NCBI GenBank assembly: GCA_013146195.2
Contig: CM028381.1
Location: 59,216,744-59,280,743, forward strand
Direction of reading: 5' to 3'
DNA from: Codonopsis lanceolata
Lineage: Eukaryota > Streptophyta > Magnoliopsida > Asterales > Campanulaceae
Length of the DNA stretch: 64,000 nt
In this document: piece by piece, positions 33,551 through 46,017 of the stretch
Layout of the letters: every line of letters begins with the position of its first letter
How positions within the stretch are numbered: the stretch's first letter is position 1
Made by a program: the position numbers and the translations under genes
The notes under the pieces: model-generated
The model's database searches: none
Told to the model about the DNA's origin: nothing
Seen by the model: the letters and a program-made list of their open reading frames with translations, nothing else

Positions 33551-36500
33551 CGTCTAAAATTTAGATTTAGCTCTTCTAATCACTGCAGCTCAATCTGGAT
33601 TTTTGCTAAGGCTGCATATACATGCAAAGTTCTTTTTGAATCTTCTCAACATTTAACGATGGAGCTGCAGCATTTTTCCTGGTCTTCAGCAGCTATAGTT
33701 TCTTGTGTTTATGCTAAATGTTCGGTAGCTGATCGTCATGCCCTTTGGGCCGATTTAGTGCATCATAGCCGAACTTTTTCAGATACCCCTTGGATGGTCG
33801 GGGGAGATTTTAATATAGTCCTATCTCCGGCAGAAAAGTCAGGTGGCAATGGCTGGGACAGAATTGGAGCCTTTGATTTTCACACCTGTATCACTTCAGC
33901 GGGTTTGTCAGATATTGGATACACGGGCAACTCTTTTACTTGGTGGAACAAACGAGAAGGAGATGCTCTCATACACCAGCGGATTGACAGAATGTTATGC
34001 AATCAAGCTTGGCAAGATCAATTTTTTCATACAGATATTACTCACTTAAACAGAACCTGTTCGGATCATACTCCGTTGCTGGTTACAATCACTAGAGATG
34101 GTGTTCAAAAAAAATCAGCCTTTCGTTTTCTTAATATCTGGACGAAGCATTCTTCTTTCTTAGATACTATTCGAGATGCTTGGAGCATAGTAGTTCCCGG
34201 TAGACCTATGGTTGCTTTCTCTATGAAATTAAAGAATACTCGCCAGGCCCTTAATCATTGGAACAAGATTACTTTTGGGAATATTTTCCAGCATCTTAAA
34301 AATGCTGAAAGTGAAGTTCATGCTATGGAAATTCTCTATGAAGAAAATCATTCTCCGGAAAATCGGGCATCCCTTCATCTTGCTCAAGCTAATCTGTTGC
34401 ATTATCTTAAAATAGAGGAGGAATACTGGAAACAAAAGGCTCGTGTTAAATGGCTGAAAGAGGGAGAATGAAATACTAAACTTTTTCATTCATCTGTTTC
34501 TCAGTCACGTCGTAAAATGCATATACATAACATTCAAGCTCCAGATGGAAGGCTTATATCTGATGTTGATTCTATTAAACAGGAGGCTATTAATTATTTT
34601 CATACTCAGTTGAGTGCAGAACCTGTTTCTGACAATGATTTGCTGGAAAAAATTCCTTCTCTTATTTCCGAGGATATGAACAAAAACCTTAGCTCCTTTC
34701 CTTCTATGGAGGAAGTTTTTGCAGCTATTAAGAACTTAAATGGAGATAGTGCTACTGGTCCAGATGGATTTATCGGGCGCTTTATGTATCTTGTCGATAT
34801 CATCAGTGCGATTTTTATCGCCGTGCTCGAATTTTTTGCAGGATTCCAACTTCCTCGCTCCTGGTCGAGTACCTTAATAGCTACTATCCCGAAGGATGAT
34901 AACCCTCTTTCCTTTCAAGATTTCCGGCCCATCAGTTTATGTAATTTTTGCAATAAAGTGATTTCTAAGGTTCTATCTAGCCGTCTAGCGAAAATTCTTC
35001 CTTCTATAATTTCTGAGAATCAAAGTGGTTTTGTCAAAGGCCGGGTGATTCATGATAACATTTTGTTAGCTCAGGAGCTAATGTCTCACATCAAGAAAAA
35101 AGTGGCTGGATCTAATATAGCCATTAAATTGGATATGGCTAAGGCTTTCGATGTGGTCTCATGGGTCTACCTTATTAACGTTCTTCGGAAATTTGGCTTT
35201 AATGAAACTTTATAGACCTTGTATGGCGCCTAATCTCTAAAATTGGTTCTCGGTGCTGATTAATGGAGAAGCTTCTGGTTTTTTTCACTCTACTCGTGGA
35301 TTGCGGCAAGGAGATCCCCTTTCTCCTAGTCTTTTCATTATATCTGCGGAGGTTCTTAGCCGCGCTTTAAATGATCTCCATCTCTCCTCTCGTCACTGCA
35401 GTTTCTCTACTCAGAGTGGATGTTCTATAGTCTCGCACCTAGCCTTTGCGGATGATATTCTGATTTTCTATAATGGAGCTGGTCCCTCTTTAAGGAAGCA
35501 TCGCAAGGTTCTTTCTCTTTATGAGAGCTGTTCTGGTCAGAAAATTAATTCTTCGAAGAGTAGTTTTGTCTCTAGCCCTCTTTCATCTCGCTCGCAGATC
35601 TAATATAGCTCGCAGATTGGGTTTTCATTGGAAGCCTCTTCCTTTAATTTATTTGGGCTGTCCGCTTTACGTGGGAAAGCGTTTAAAGAAATACTTTGAT
35701 TCCATCTTACTTAAAATTTGGGGTAAAATCGAAACTTGGCTGGGTAACCTTCTTTCTGCTGCTGGTCGTATAACGTTGATTAGTCACATCCTTCATTCCA
35801 TGGCTGTTTATCTTTTAGCTGTTCTAGATCCTCCAGTTGGTGTGGTCAATCAGATTGAGTCCATGCTAGCTAATTTTTTATGGGGTTAGAATGAGGCTAA
35901 ACAGAAATTGTATTGGGTGGCTTGTCAGACTCGACTAAATTCGGTCTTTGGTTGATATTATAAAAGCCTATTCCTTTGGTTGATAAACCTTATAAAAGGT
36001 GGAATAAACCTTTGTTTCGGTCTCAAGACAATCTGTGGATTCGTTTCTTTAAAGCAAAATACTGCTTGCGGTTTCACCCTTGTGTTGCCCCTACGCATGG
36101 CTCTCATATTTGGCAGCGTATGACTGCCATCAGACTAGTGGCCGAGCAGTCCATTTACTGGAATATTGGCAAAGGTAATTTCTCTATTTGGCTTGATAAT
36201 TGGCTGCCCAACACATCTTTGTCCAGACCGCAAAACTGTCCTTTGGATCAGGTTCGAGAACTGTTTGCTTCCAGCACAGTTCTTCATGACTTTGTTCCTG
36301 ATTTTCTTCCTCTTTCGGCCATTCAATACATCACTTCCCAGCAGATTGTTCTCTCTAACAATCCAGATACGGCTATATGGGCAGCAACTTCTAATGGCCA
36401 CTTCAACTTATCTTCAGCCTGGCAGTCTATTAGGAGTCACCAATCTAATCTTCTTTAGGCTAATTACATTTGGTTTAAGCATCTCTCCAGCCGAATAAGT

Positions 36501-37103
36501 GTCTTCCTTTGGAAGCTTTTCCAGCTCAAAATTCCCATTGATGAAGCCCTATCCTCTAAAGGATTCTCTCTAGCTTCAAAGTTTGCTTGCTGCCCATCAG
36601 GTTTCACTGAAACTTTTTCCCATGTGTTTCTTCACAGCCCTACTGCTTTTGAGGTTTGGAGGTATTTTAGCAATGCTTGCAACATCAATACTCACAGGCT
36701 ATCTATTCCCCAAGCTTGCTTCTCTTGGTGGTTAGCTTCTAATTCTAATGCTTCTCATATTCTTCTTCCTTCTTTCATTCTATGGCACTTATGGAAGCAT
36801 CGGAATTGTGCAATTTTTGATAGCTCCATCCTTTCCGCTTCTCAAGTCATAAAGCTTATCAAGAAGGATCTCTTTGCTCACTTGAAGGCTGCTAATCGTC
36901 TCGATTGCATCCCTAGTTCTTTAAGGCTGTTTTAATGGCTCTAGTTTTTTTGGTCCTTTCTTGTATGGCTTTAAGCCTCTTTTTTTAGGTCGCTCCTTTG
37001 TCCCCCTTTCTGTAAGGTTTGGTTGTCCCCTCTTGTTTGTAATTCTCCTTTTATTTAATAAAATCTGCGCAGGTGCCGCCCTGCTTCCTTAAAAAAAAAA
37101 AAA
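33551..37103 (+). mobile_element. L1-like LINE, 5' part removed by the Athila insertion
   Basis: A plus-strand non-LTR element with an endonuclease, reverse transcriptase and zf-RVT-type C-terminus. It has an AATAAA signal at 37057-37062 and a 13-base poly-A tail at 37091-37103. The start is cut by the Athila LTR at 33550. I could not identify a target-site duplication because the 5' end is missing. Confidence 0.85.
33580..36935 (+). pseudogene. LINE ORF2: endonuclease and reverse transcriptase
   Basis: The coding frame can be followed from about 33580, before the first ATG at 33659. The endonuclease part has WMVGGDFNIVLSPAEKSGG and RTCSDHTPLLV, the latter with the catalytic Asp-His pair. 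A TGA at 34469-34471 interrupts a KEGE-NTKLFH phrase where Trp or another residue is normal. RT begins after 34517: GFVKGRVIHDNILLAQEL, AIKLDMAKAFDVVSW, GLRQGDPLSPSLFI and AFADDILIF with the catalytic Asp pair near 35450. Frames change at about 35210, 35590 and 35890. The zf-RVT-like end lies at 36480-36935. It would nick target DNA and prime cDNA synthesis there. Confidence 0.85.
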
Positions 37104-37339
37104 GTTAATATACGAAGACCTAGGATATCTCAAAGGACATAAACAATAACTAAGGAAGATAACGCTACCGAGTCGAGTTTCCAACAACGCCAAGTTACTC
37201 ATTGCAACTCCAATACTCTATGACATTGGATATGGTCCAAACAACTCAAAGATATAAAGACTCATACAAGAAGTCAACCATGCTAGAAAGTTAAACGCAC
37301 AGAGTTTCAGGGTCTTACATATTCTCTTAATAGTCGTAC

Positions 37340-38936
37340 ATATAGAGTTTTTAATCTTAGAACAAAGACAATTATCGAATCTATAAATGTTATTTTTTAT
37401 GACCTCGTTGATCTTGGCCACAGAATTGTTGAAGATGATTTTACAGGTTTGCTTGAAGATAGTTTCTCTACACCATTTCTTGAAGTTTCAGAACCTGGAT
37501 GTCCAGAACCTACTGCCTCTGGACCTATTCTTGAATTAGAACTGAAAACTCCAGGTTTTGCAAAAAACCCGAGTACAGATGATACACCCGATGATGTATC
37601 ATCAGGTACATCATCAGCCCCAGCAGTTTAGGAAATTTGCTCTGAAAATTTTGAAACTGGTACTGATCATAGCATAGACATTCCCAACAAAATTCAAAAT
37701 GTCCATCCCACATCTCAAGTTATTGTTAGTGTTCATAATGAGAAAACAACAAGGAAGAATGATGTTGCTCCAGATGTTGGAACATCGGATGGCACATTCG
37801 AAGATGTTGTTCTTAAAACAGTTTCATCCCTTAAGCAAACTGAATTGATTGAGAGGGAGGTGGTTAATGATCGAGTCAGGGATATCCCTAATAGGATTCA
37901 AAAGAATCATCCACTCTCCCAAGTCATTGGTGATGTAAATGATGGAATACCGATAAGGAGAAAAGAGAGAGTAGACTATCGTGAAATGGTGGGATTAACA
38001 TGCATGTCTATCCAATACACAAAGATAAGTAATTGTTGTTTTGTCTCCAATATTGAGCATAAAATTGTTATTGAGACTTTAAAAGATACACTGTTGATAA
38101 CTAATACCATGCGAAAGGAACATAATCATTTTTTTCTTATGGAAACATTTGTGAAAAATTATGTGTGGCATTTGATTCCTAGACCCAATTCCGACAATGT
38201 TTTTGGAATATATATTTCCAAAAATAAGTCCTATGAGTTGGGAAATTTAACATGTGACGGGATGTTCATCTCTCAAGCCAAGTTTACCTATAACTTGGTG
38301 AAGAAATTCAATCTTGAGAATGGATTACATTTGAAAACCCAAATCGGGTCATCCCACATTTTGTGTAGGACTATGATAGGAAGTTTGTTGTACTTAACTA
38401 CTAGTCACCCAATTATCATGTATAGTATGTTCTTGTACGCTAGATACAATGCCAAGGAAACTAATGCCTACTTGGTTATTTTTAGTGTGTTTGATTGGGT
38501 TGGAAACATTGATGATAAAAAAGGTACAACTAATAGTTGTTTTTATTTAGAGAATTTACTGGTTTCTTGATACAATTGTAAAAAAACATTGTGTCTCACT
38601 ATCAACTGCTGAATCTAAATATGTAGCAGTGGGTAGTGTTGTACACAACTTTTGTGGATAAAACAGATGATTTAGGATTTTGGGTTACATAGTGATGTGT
38701 TGATTGTGTACTGTGACAACTTTAGTGTAATAAATATTTGGAAAAATCTGGTTCAGCATTCTCGAACCAAGCATGCTAACATTAGACATTATTTTATTCG
38801 AGACTTGGTTGAGCAATGTATAATTTGCATAGAGTTTGTTAGGACTAAAAATCAGTTGGCTGATATTTTCACCAAAACATATTATTTTGAGAGATTTTCA
38901 ATCTTGAGAAAATCTCTACTTTTGTGTGCCATTTGA
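37340..38936 (+). pseudogene. Copia relic pol: integrase tail, RT and RNase H pieces
   Basis: The integrase tail (LRTKTIIESINVIFYD near 37350) leads into an acidic, Ser/Thr/Pro-rich linker. 37845-38570 holds an RT piece with QVIGDVNDGIPIRRK, then a jump to GMFISQAKFTYNLVKKF and TMIGSLLYLT, so the RT core with YVDD is deleted. 38697-38936 holds the RNase H end (NLVQHSRTKHANIRHYFIRD, QLADIFTKTYY). Confidence 0.75.
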
Positions 38937-40477
38937 TTTTTCCACTTGTACACTAAAAAAATCGAAAAAATAATAATTATAAAAAATTCAGACATCCTAC
39001 ATTTTAGGTTTGCACGATTGTTTCATCTGATTTCTTACCCTATGTATATGGTTGCTTATGGTTTATCTTGTTAAATTAGTTGTGAGTCATTTTTCAAATG
39101 GTTTCCTACTCTCCCAGTTTTTGGCAAGTTTGCTGGTGCTCTTATGAAAGTTCATAAAAAAAAATTTTAAAATGAAGCCTATAGAGGAAAGAGCTACCTG
39201 TGTACAAGGTATGTAGCTTTTTACTTGGTACTATGGTATATGCATGAGCCTCATGTTTCCATGGGTTGATCTTGTGAAAAATGACTATCCTTGGAAAAGT
39301 GTGAAAGCTACCTAGTGGCAAAAAAAAAGCTTGAAATAAAGTAAAGCTTAAATTCCCATAAGGAATTCTGTGTGAAAAACTGCTTATGGGAGAAAAGAAA
39401 TTTGACTCATTGACTCTGATTTTGTGATGAGACTCCAAATGAAGCATCATTGAGTAACTCATCAGTTGTTCCAGTCCATCACGTGTGTGTGCATTTGTCT
39501 TTAATTCTTCCTATATCATTTTAGGCATACACATTAGGGCATGCAGATTTGGTGATTATATCATACTTCTGATTCTTATGCCCTAAATAATTATGTGCAA
39601 ACAAGTGCTTCTCTCTCTCTCGTTCAAAAATGGTTGATGTCGAAGGCTGATTGTTTGGAAAGAGCTTGTTGGATACTCAGAAATTTGGTGGAAGCATGCC
39701 TAGGGTTTGTCATGGTATTCTAGTTTACATTTAATTATGTTTCCTATTTTATCTTGATTAAATTTGGAATTCCTAATTCTTTGGTTTTTGACCAAGAAAT
39801 CTAGTTTCCTACTTTGTCTTGGCTTCCATCATCCTGTTTTCATGTCCGAAAAGGTTTCTTTTGCACGCCTATGATACATTGGATGGTACGTAATTGAGTT
39901 TATTTTAAACTCTCCTTAATTGTTTATAGACGTTGCTTGTAACCCTTCTCATTCTAAATTGTGTTTGTATTATGTTGGGTTCATTCTAATGGTTTTAGCT
40001 AGGCTTAATGATTGCATATATTGTCAAGAAAATGACTTACGTGTTCTACTCATCATCCACCTCTTCTTGATCTTCTTCACTTCCAAGCCTTAGCTGCTCC
40101 TCGTTTTTCATGCTTCAAGAATCCAGCTCCTCTACCATGGAATAAAGGTCGCCAAGTCCTGCATCTGCTACAGTCAATGACGCACCCAATGATCCGTCAT
40201 CCACTGCCTCATCAACAACTGTTGATTTTTTATTCAAATTCCACACTCGCTATTAATGTTGCTGATCTCTGAAGGAATGGTTGGATATTCATGATGTTGC
40301 CTCTTCTACTCAATGAGGGGGAGTAGATGAAAGGGGGGATATTGGATGAAGGGGGAATTTGTGCTTTGGTTGGATTTTTGTTTGCTTAATTTTTTTTTGA
40401 TAATTTATTTTATCTTTGTTTTTTCTTGGATATTATAAATTGTTATATTCAGGGGGAGTTTATTCACATGGGGAGAT
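38937..40477 (+). other. Copia relic 3' region, no clear gene
   Basis: No intact reading frame or recognisable domain. 40060-40240 is Ser/Pro-codon-rich and could be the start of a decayed envelope-like ORF. G-rich tracts at 40314-40322, 40335-40362 and 40452-40474 include the polypurine tract before the LTR. Confidence 0.4.
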
Positions 40478-41164
40478 TGTTGGAGTAAAATAACCGTGTA
40501 TTATTTTCTTAGGACATGTGTTGTTATTGTCTTTCTAGGTAATTGCTAGGACGCTTGGACCTTGCCTTCTTTAAGGACTATTATATGACAATCCCCAACT
40601 TGTAGGATTAGATATTTATATCCTTAATAACTCTTTCCTAATCCTAACATTGTCTTGTCGAGTTATTTTGTTGGTGGACAAGTTTCCCTGGAGCTCTATA
40701 AAAGAAAAGATCAGCCTTGGACGCTGACGGGACTTAAGAAGAGAATTTTTAGAGAGAGTTTTGTACGAAGAAGAGCTGTCACGAAACCAGTGAGCCACCC
40801 AATGATATATCATCAGAAGACTCATCAGTTTCGCAGTTCACTATTTTGCCCTACACTCTTTGCAATCTTTTGATTTTCTATGTATTCAAGAGTGTTTAGC
40901 ATAGATTAGATACATCTTTTCACTTAAAATTTTTCGTAATGATTTCCACTCTCTAAATGGTTTGTTTTCATATTGTAAGCAATTGCAATATTTTAATCTA
41001 GTAGAAGTTTTGTCATGAGGCATCGTCTACAAGTGTTTTACTCGTAGACATAAATTGTTGCTTGGTGTCACTCTTTGTGATTCGTTTATTATTTATTCCG
41101 CTCTTGTTTACACTAGATGACTCATGAAATGATGTCATTTGATACATTATTGGTGATTGTTTCA
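40478..41164 (+). repeat. 3' LTR of the Copia relic
   Basis: Starts TGTTGGAGTAAAATAACC right after GGGGAGAT, the usual polypurine-LTR junction in this group. TATAAAAG lies at 40697-40704. The end is placed at TTGTTTCA (41164) by the CA rule only, so it is uncertain. Confidence 0.6.
40697..40704 (+). promoter_or_regulatory. TATA box of the Copia relic LTR
   Basis: TATAAAAG about 220 bp into the LTR. Confidence 0.5.
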
Positions 41165-42170
41165 GAAAGTGTTGTTTATTATTGAATCTTAACTACACAT
41201 AGTATTTCAATTTCATTAATAATTAGACTTTTCAAATAAAGACTTTTTAGGTGAAGTAGATGAAATATCTTAATAATTATATTTTTCAATCATAGACTCT
41301 GAGTGGTACAAAGGGAGTACATTTGTATTAGTTATTGATGTGTAGAACTTATTCAAATTTTCTATCTCTTAAATATGTTGCTATTAATATTAATGATTCA
41401 TATATCCCTCCAACCTCCACAAATTTAGTTTATTAAAAGGAAAAAAAATTGGGTGTACTCCTAGTTGATTTAAAATGTACTAAGTGACACAAACTATTTA
41501 AGGCTTAATTAGAAGAATTTTTTTTTAATGACTAGGAGTAGAATAGTTATCCACAAAGGATTAAGAGTAAGTGTATTGTTATTACAGATTTTAAAACGTA
41601 AGACGGAATATCAAACTTAACCCACCAACACGTGATAGTTCAGGTCAGGGAAATCTAACGCGATCCGACCTTAAATCTCTATATGAGCTTTAGGTCAAGC
41701 GTGTAACTAACACATGCAAAGCTTGATTAGTTGCATACTAAGTAAACACACCTGATGAAAACATAATTACTAGTAAACAAACCGCATAATTTGAAAAGCT
41801 GGGAAACAAAAAGTCAACAAATTATTGCCCGTAAACTAAACTCAATGGCTCCACAGCTAACCAACTAATGTAATATAAGCCAACCAACTGGTGCATATAT
41901 TTTGTCAGGATCCGTTTTAAATAAAATAACCGTAAAACCGTTTTTCTAAATTTTTTTTTGCAAATAAACAATAGATAATAATAAGTGGGGCGGGGGGGAT
42001 GTCAAGTTGATAGATGCAAAATCTTATGCATTTACCAACTACCATCATAAAAAATAAATAATAAATAATGATTAAATACATTAACTATCACTTTTTTAAT
42101 GCTTTTTTCGTCTAAAAAATGTCTCAGATGACGAGTAAAAATTTTTTGTAACTTTGTCAGAATTATATTA
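41165..42170. other. AT-rich stretch without a recognised feature
   Basis: No coding region, repeat or mobile-element end was recognised on either strand. Confidence 0.5.
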
Positions 42171-42405
42171 CTCCCTCAATTCCTAAATAATTGTCTTGCG
42201 TGATTTTTTTAAATGTCAAACTAATTGTTTTTTAAATGAAAATGTGACTGACTTGTTTTTTTTTTCAAAATCATAAATATGTATCTTAAAACAAAAGATA
42301 TGAATTATGTATTTTATTCCTAAAACATATACATCAAATTTTTATTCGAAAAACAATGAGTTTAATTTAAAAAGTCAAACAAGACAATAATTTAGAAACG
42401 AAATT
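42171..42405. mobile_element. Degenerate Stowaway-like MITE
   Basis: Starts with CTCCCTCAATTCC after TA. The inner parts of the two ends are inverted repeats (CCTAAATAATTGTCTTG against CAAGACAATAATTTAG). The outer right end has decayed, so the right boundary is approximate. No coding capacity. Confidence 0.6.
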
Positions 42406-43257
42406 TTTTCTAATATTCACATTTTTTTCTAGACAAATAAAAGTGAAAAGATAATATGTCTTGAACTGAGTTTTTTTGTTTTTTTATTAGGAGGAATAGA
42501 AAAAAAAAAAAAAAAAAGTCTTTAGCCCATACTTTTTTTTGTTTTTCAAAAAGGTTGGAGGGGATATAAATGGTACCCAAATCCTTAATTTTTTTATTTT
42601 TTTGAGCCGATACTTCAATTGACATTTGTACACAACATCAAGCTCATGGTACCACCCATTTTCTTTTGCTTAATTATTTGTACCCAAAAACCCCAACGCA
42701 TAACAAGTCAAAAGGTGAGTATACCAGCTAAACTCATTAATGACACAGACACTAACTCACCGAAAAAGAGAAAGATTGGAACCATTGAATGCAATGATTT
42801 TTTGGGGGAATTATATTTGGTGGTCAATGTCAAAACTAAAAATAAGTCGATTAATTAAAGTATTACATGTGCAAATGTGAATATTAAAAAAAAAATTAGA
42901 GACGGTAAATAAAAGTTATGGATATAACATGTCGACCAATTTCTTTTATATTTTTGATAAAAAAGTTAATTTTTCATATTCTAATTGAAGATGCAAATAA
43001 ATCACTTTAAAAAAAAAAAAAAAAAACTCTTCATATTGGTTGTTCTAATTTCTTTTTTATTTTAATTTTTAAAACTTCATTTTAGTGGTGGGAAACATGT
43101 CACATAAATTCAATTCTAATTTTTTTTGAAGAAGTTTTTTTAATTAAATGTGAATAAAAAGAAAGAAGAATCACTTGTGATTGAAGTAGTTAACTACCAC
43201 CGCTAGAATAGATCGAATTCAGAATTGTATTAGTGATGCTCTAACACAGAATCATAT

Positions 43258-43258
<1 letters not shown>
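42406..43258. other. AT-rich stretch without a recognised feature
   Basis: Several poly-A and poly-T runs; no supported gene or element. Confidence 0.5.

Positions 43259-43334
<76 letters not shown>
43259..43334. repeat. Compound microsatellite (AT)n(AG)n
   Basis: About 44 bp of AT dinucleotides pass directly into about 32 bp of AG dinucleotides. Confidence 0.95.
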
Positions 43335-43339
<5 letters not shown>

Positions 43340-43424
43340 AAACAATGAATTCGAAGATATTTTTTTTGGTTTTATATTTGATTTGGTGGTCAAAAGTGAA
43401 AGTAAAGATGTCCACTATTAACTA

Positions 43425-43682
43425 CTCCCTTCGTTCCTAATTTATTGTCCTGGTTGATCCGGCGCATCGTTTAAGAAAATCTATTTGACTGGATTATTAA
43501 TATTGGTTTAATGTGTAGTTTCCTTTAAAGCACATCTGTATGTGGCCCATAATTAAAGTAGGGTGAAAAAGTAAGGATAAAGTAGTAAAAGTGATGTTCT
43601 AAAAAAGTAAGTTTCAAAGTGGACAATTATTTTGAGACGGACGAAAAAGGAAAGGAGGACGATAATTTAGGGACGGATGGAG
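43425..43682. mobile_element. Stowaway MITE
   Basis: A 258-bp element with terminal inverted repeats CTCCCTTCGTTCCTAATTTA and its near-complement at the right end (TAATTTAGGGACGGATGGAG), flanked by TA on both sides (43423-43424 and 43683-43684). This is the classic layout of Tc1/mariner-mobilised Stowaway elements. No coding capacity. Confidence 0.9.
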
Positions 43683-43684
43683 TA

Positions 43685-44051
43685 TTAAGAAACAAAATGT
43701 GGTAGAGAAAGGGATTTGCTTAACGAAAAAGTGACTTTTGAGGGGAAGGACGTCATCTTGATACGGTGAAAAGTTAAATCGTAAAGAAAGGGGAAAAAAT
43801 GAATACGTGATTTATTGTAATATTGTAATAATTAATATACCCTATTAATAATATTTCTATATAAATTAACTTTGTTCTATGTTGAACAATTATTAACATG
43901 ATTACTTTATCCGAATAATATTTCAAAAAAGATTAAGTGATATTATTAATTTCATTGCTCTATAATATATAATTTATTTATACATTTTTCTAATATATTT
44001 GATTTCCAAGATATTTCAAAATTTGTGGCTCAAAACTAATCTCGAGATATA
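43685..44051. other. AT-rich stretch without a recognised feature
   Basis: No gene or repeat recognised. Confidence 0.5.
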
Positions 44052-44059
44052 GTTGTAGG

Positions 44060-45495
44060 TAGGGATGATAATTCGAGCCATCAAAGCATCAAGTCGAGTT
44101 ACGTGGTTTGGTTCGATTTCGTGACTTATATGATTCGATTCGGTTTGTGTTTTTGAGAAACTAAGTGATTCGGTTCGGCTCATGATTTGATCTTTCGAGT
44201 CGAGTCAAATCGAATCGAATCGAACCATTTTTAACTGAACCATCGAGTTAAGCCAGTAAACCAACAATCTTTTACAATTCTAACCTTTAGACTCCTATCA
44301 TTGCTCGTCCCCTCCGATCTCCTCTACTCTCTCTTCCTTTTCTAATCTTCGTGTGTGAAGTCTTTGCAAAGTATATTTTTATTCTAGTATTTTTATATTT
44401 ACATAAATATTTTAGCTTGACAACAAGTAATTTTATTCTATTTTTTGTTATATTTTTTATATTCAATGTATTGACTATTAAGTATTTCATGAGTTCATGT
44501 GTGAATCTCTTTATTTCAATTAAAGTTTTTTTTATTTAAATTTTGGAGATTGTATGAAAACATCTAAATATTATGTATTGGTATTACATTGCATTTTTTG
44601 GTATATTTTTTAATTATATTAGTTTACTTAAACGTTGAAATCCCATTTTTGTTTTGAAAGTAGGTGAAGTGAATGGGACTGCTTGGTTGGACCATACAAG
44701 GGAGGGTAACTGGGCCAAGGGCACACGCGGCTAGAAGAGAGTTGTGAAGGGGGACACAGACAGGAGCAATGCAGACAATGGGCTTTCTAACAGGCTGGGT
44801 GTGCATGGAAGTGGGCTATAGGAAACAAATGGAGTGTTGGGCTTGACACGGATGGACCAAGGATGTTGGGTTGGTTTGCTTGGAAGGAATACTCAGCTGA
44901 AGGGTTTGATCAGGCGCCTAGTGGAAAGACGGTGTGGGTTGAGTTAAGCCTTACGTGTCGTGGCATGCAAGGTGAAGGCATCCTTGACTTGAGCATGGAA
45001 GAGGGGGCTGCCCTCCTTGAAGTCTAGAGTCTAGACTAATTAGTTTAGGCTTAAATCTGCCATTAGTTTTAGTTATTTTATTTCTTAAATAAAATTAGTT
45101 GTCTTTTATTGTTTTAGTTGGTTAGGAAGTCTTTTAATTTAGTAACTTGTTTAGAGTTTATTTTGTAGCCTTTAAAAGGCATTCTCTTTTCTTGTTTAGG
45201 GTTTATTTTGTAGTCTAAACTAATTAGTTTAGGCGTGTGGCTTGGGCAGCGATTTATCGTGAGGTTTGGCCTTGGGAAGTAATTTTCGAGCAAATTGACC
45301 CCAATCGAATTGATGAGTTAATTTAGGGTTTTAGTGATAAGTTTCACATCAGTAGGTCGAACCATGAAATCGAACCACAGAACCAAACCACTAAACCGAG
45401 CCGAACCAAGTCGAACAATTGTGGTTTGGTTCGGTTTGGCTCAAGACTTTAAACAGTTTAGCTCGGCGAACCAAGTCGAACCATTTACACCCCTA
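44060..45495. mobile_element. Non-autonomous hAT-type element, 1.4 kb
   Basis: Ends TAGGGATGATAA... and ...TTTACACCCCTA are imperfect inverted repeats, and 8-bp flanks gttgtagg (44052-44059) and gttatagg (45496-45503) differ at one base, as expected for a hAT target duplication. Subterminal regions (44090-44230, 45355-45480) are packed with GGTTCG/CGAACC words in opposite orientation at the two ends. The centre (about 44650-45240) is less AT-rich and may be a nested insertion. No transposase is coded. Confidence 0.75.
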
Positions 45496-45503
45496 GTTAT
45501 AGG

Positions 45504-45785
45504 TATAGTTGCTAATTGGGTAGCACGGCTTGGGTTGGGTCAAGTTGGAGCGGGTCAAAACTCGTTACAATCCATAATTAAATAGGTCAGACATGGACCT
45601 CATTAACATTTAATTTTTTAACTTTTTTATGGGTAATAATCGGGCATGTTCCATGCGGTGCAATTATAACTGCAAAAGTCCATAATTATTTTTTTTAAAT
45701 GCTACATTGCATTTTTAGGGGAAAAACGACAAAAATACCCTTAATGAGGGAAAGACGCGTAAACAAAGCCACTGTTCCAATTTGT
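45504..45785. other. Spacer with a short GGGT-rich piece
   Basis: 45515-45560 has GGGTTGGGTC words like those of the hAT-type element at 47518; otherwise nothing is recognised. Confidence 0.4.
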
Positions 45786-45968
45786 GCGTCGGTGGCAAAA
45801 AAAAAATTGAGCGTTGCTCAAAAATTTTGAGGTGTCGATAAAATTTTTTGGGCGTCGGTCAAAAATATTGAGGTGTCGATCAAAATTTTTGGGTGTCGCA
45901 AGAAAAAAAAATTGGGCATTGCTCAAAAAAATTCAGGCGTCGTTCAAATTTTTTTGGGTGTCGTTCAT
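45786..45968. repeat. 21-bp minisatellite, about eight units
   Basis: Units begin near 45809, 45829, 45850, 45870, 45891, 45914, 45934 and 45956. Each has a GGCGTCG- or GGTGTCG-type core followed by TCAAAAATTTTT. Spacing is 20-23 bp. Confidence 0.8.
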
Positions 45969-46017
45969 CAATTTCGAGAATGATTTTAAGAATTTTTTCC
46001 ACCAATGCAAGATTTGA

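Larger units (their letters stand above)
37104..41164 (+). mobile_element. Sirevirus-like Copia relic with 3' LTR
   Basis: A plus-strand, internally deleted Copia: integrase tail (from about 37340), short RT and RNase H pieces, a roughly 1.5 kb non-coding part, a G-rich polypurine tract and one LTR. No 5' LTR or gag is seen, so the 5' boundary is uncertain. Confidence 0.65.

Noticed and set aside
44640..45000. Possible host gene inside the 1.4 kb hAT-type element
   Set aside because: The composition is less AT-rich than its surroundings, but no open frame beyond about 60 codons and no recognisable domain was found.
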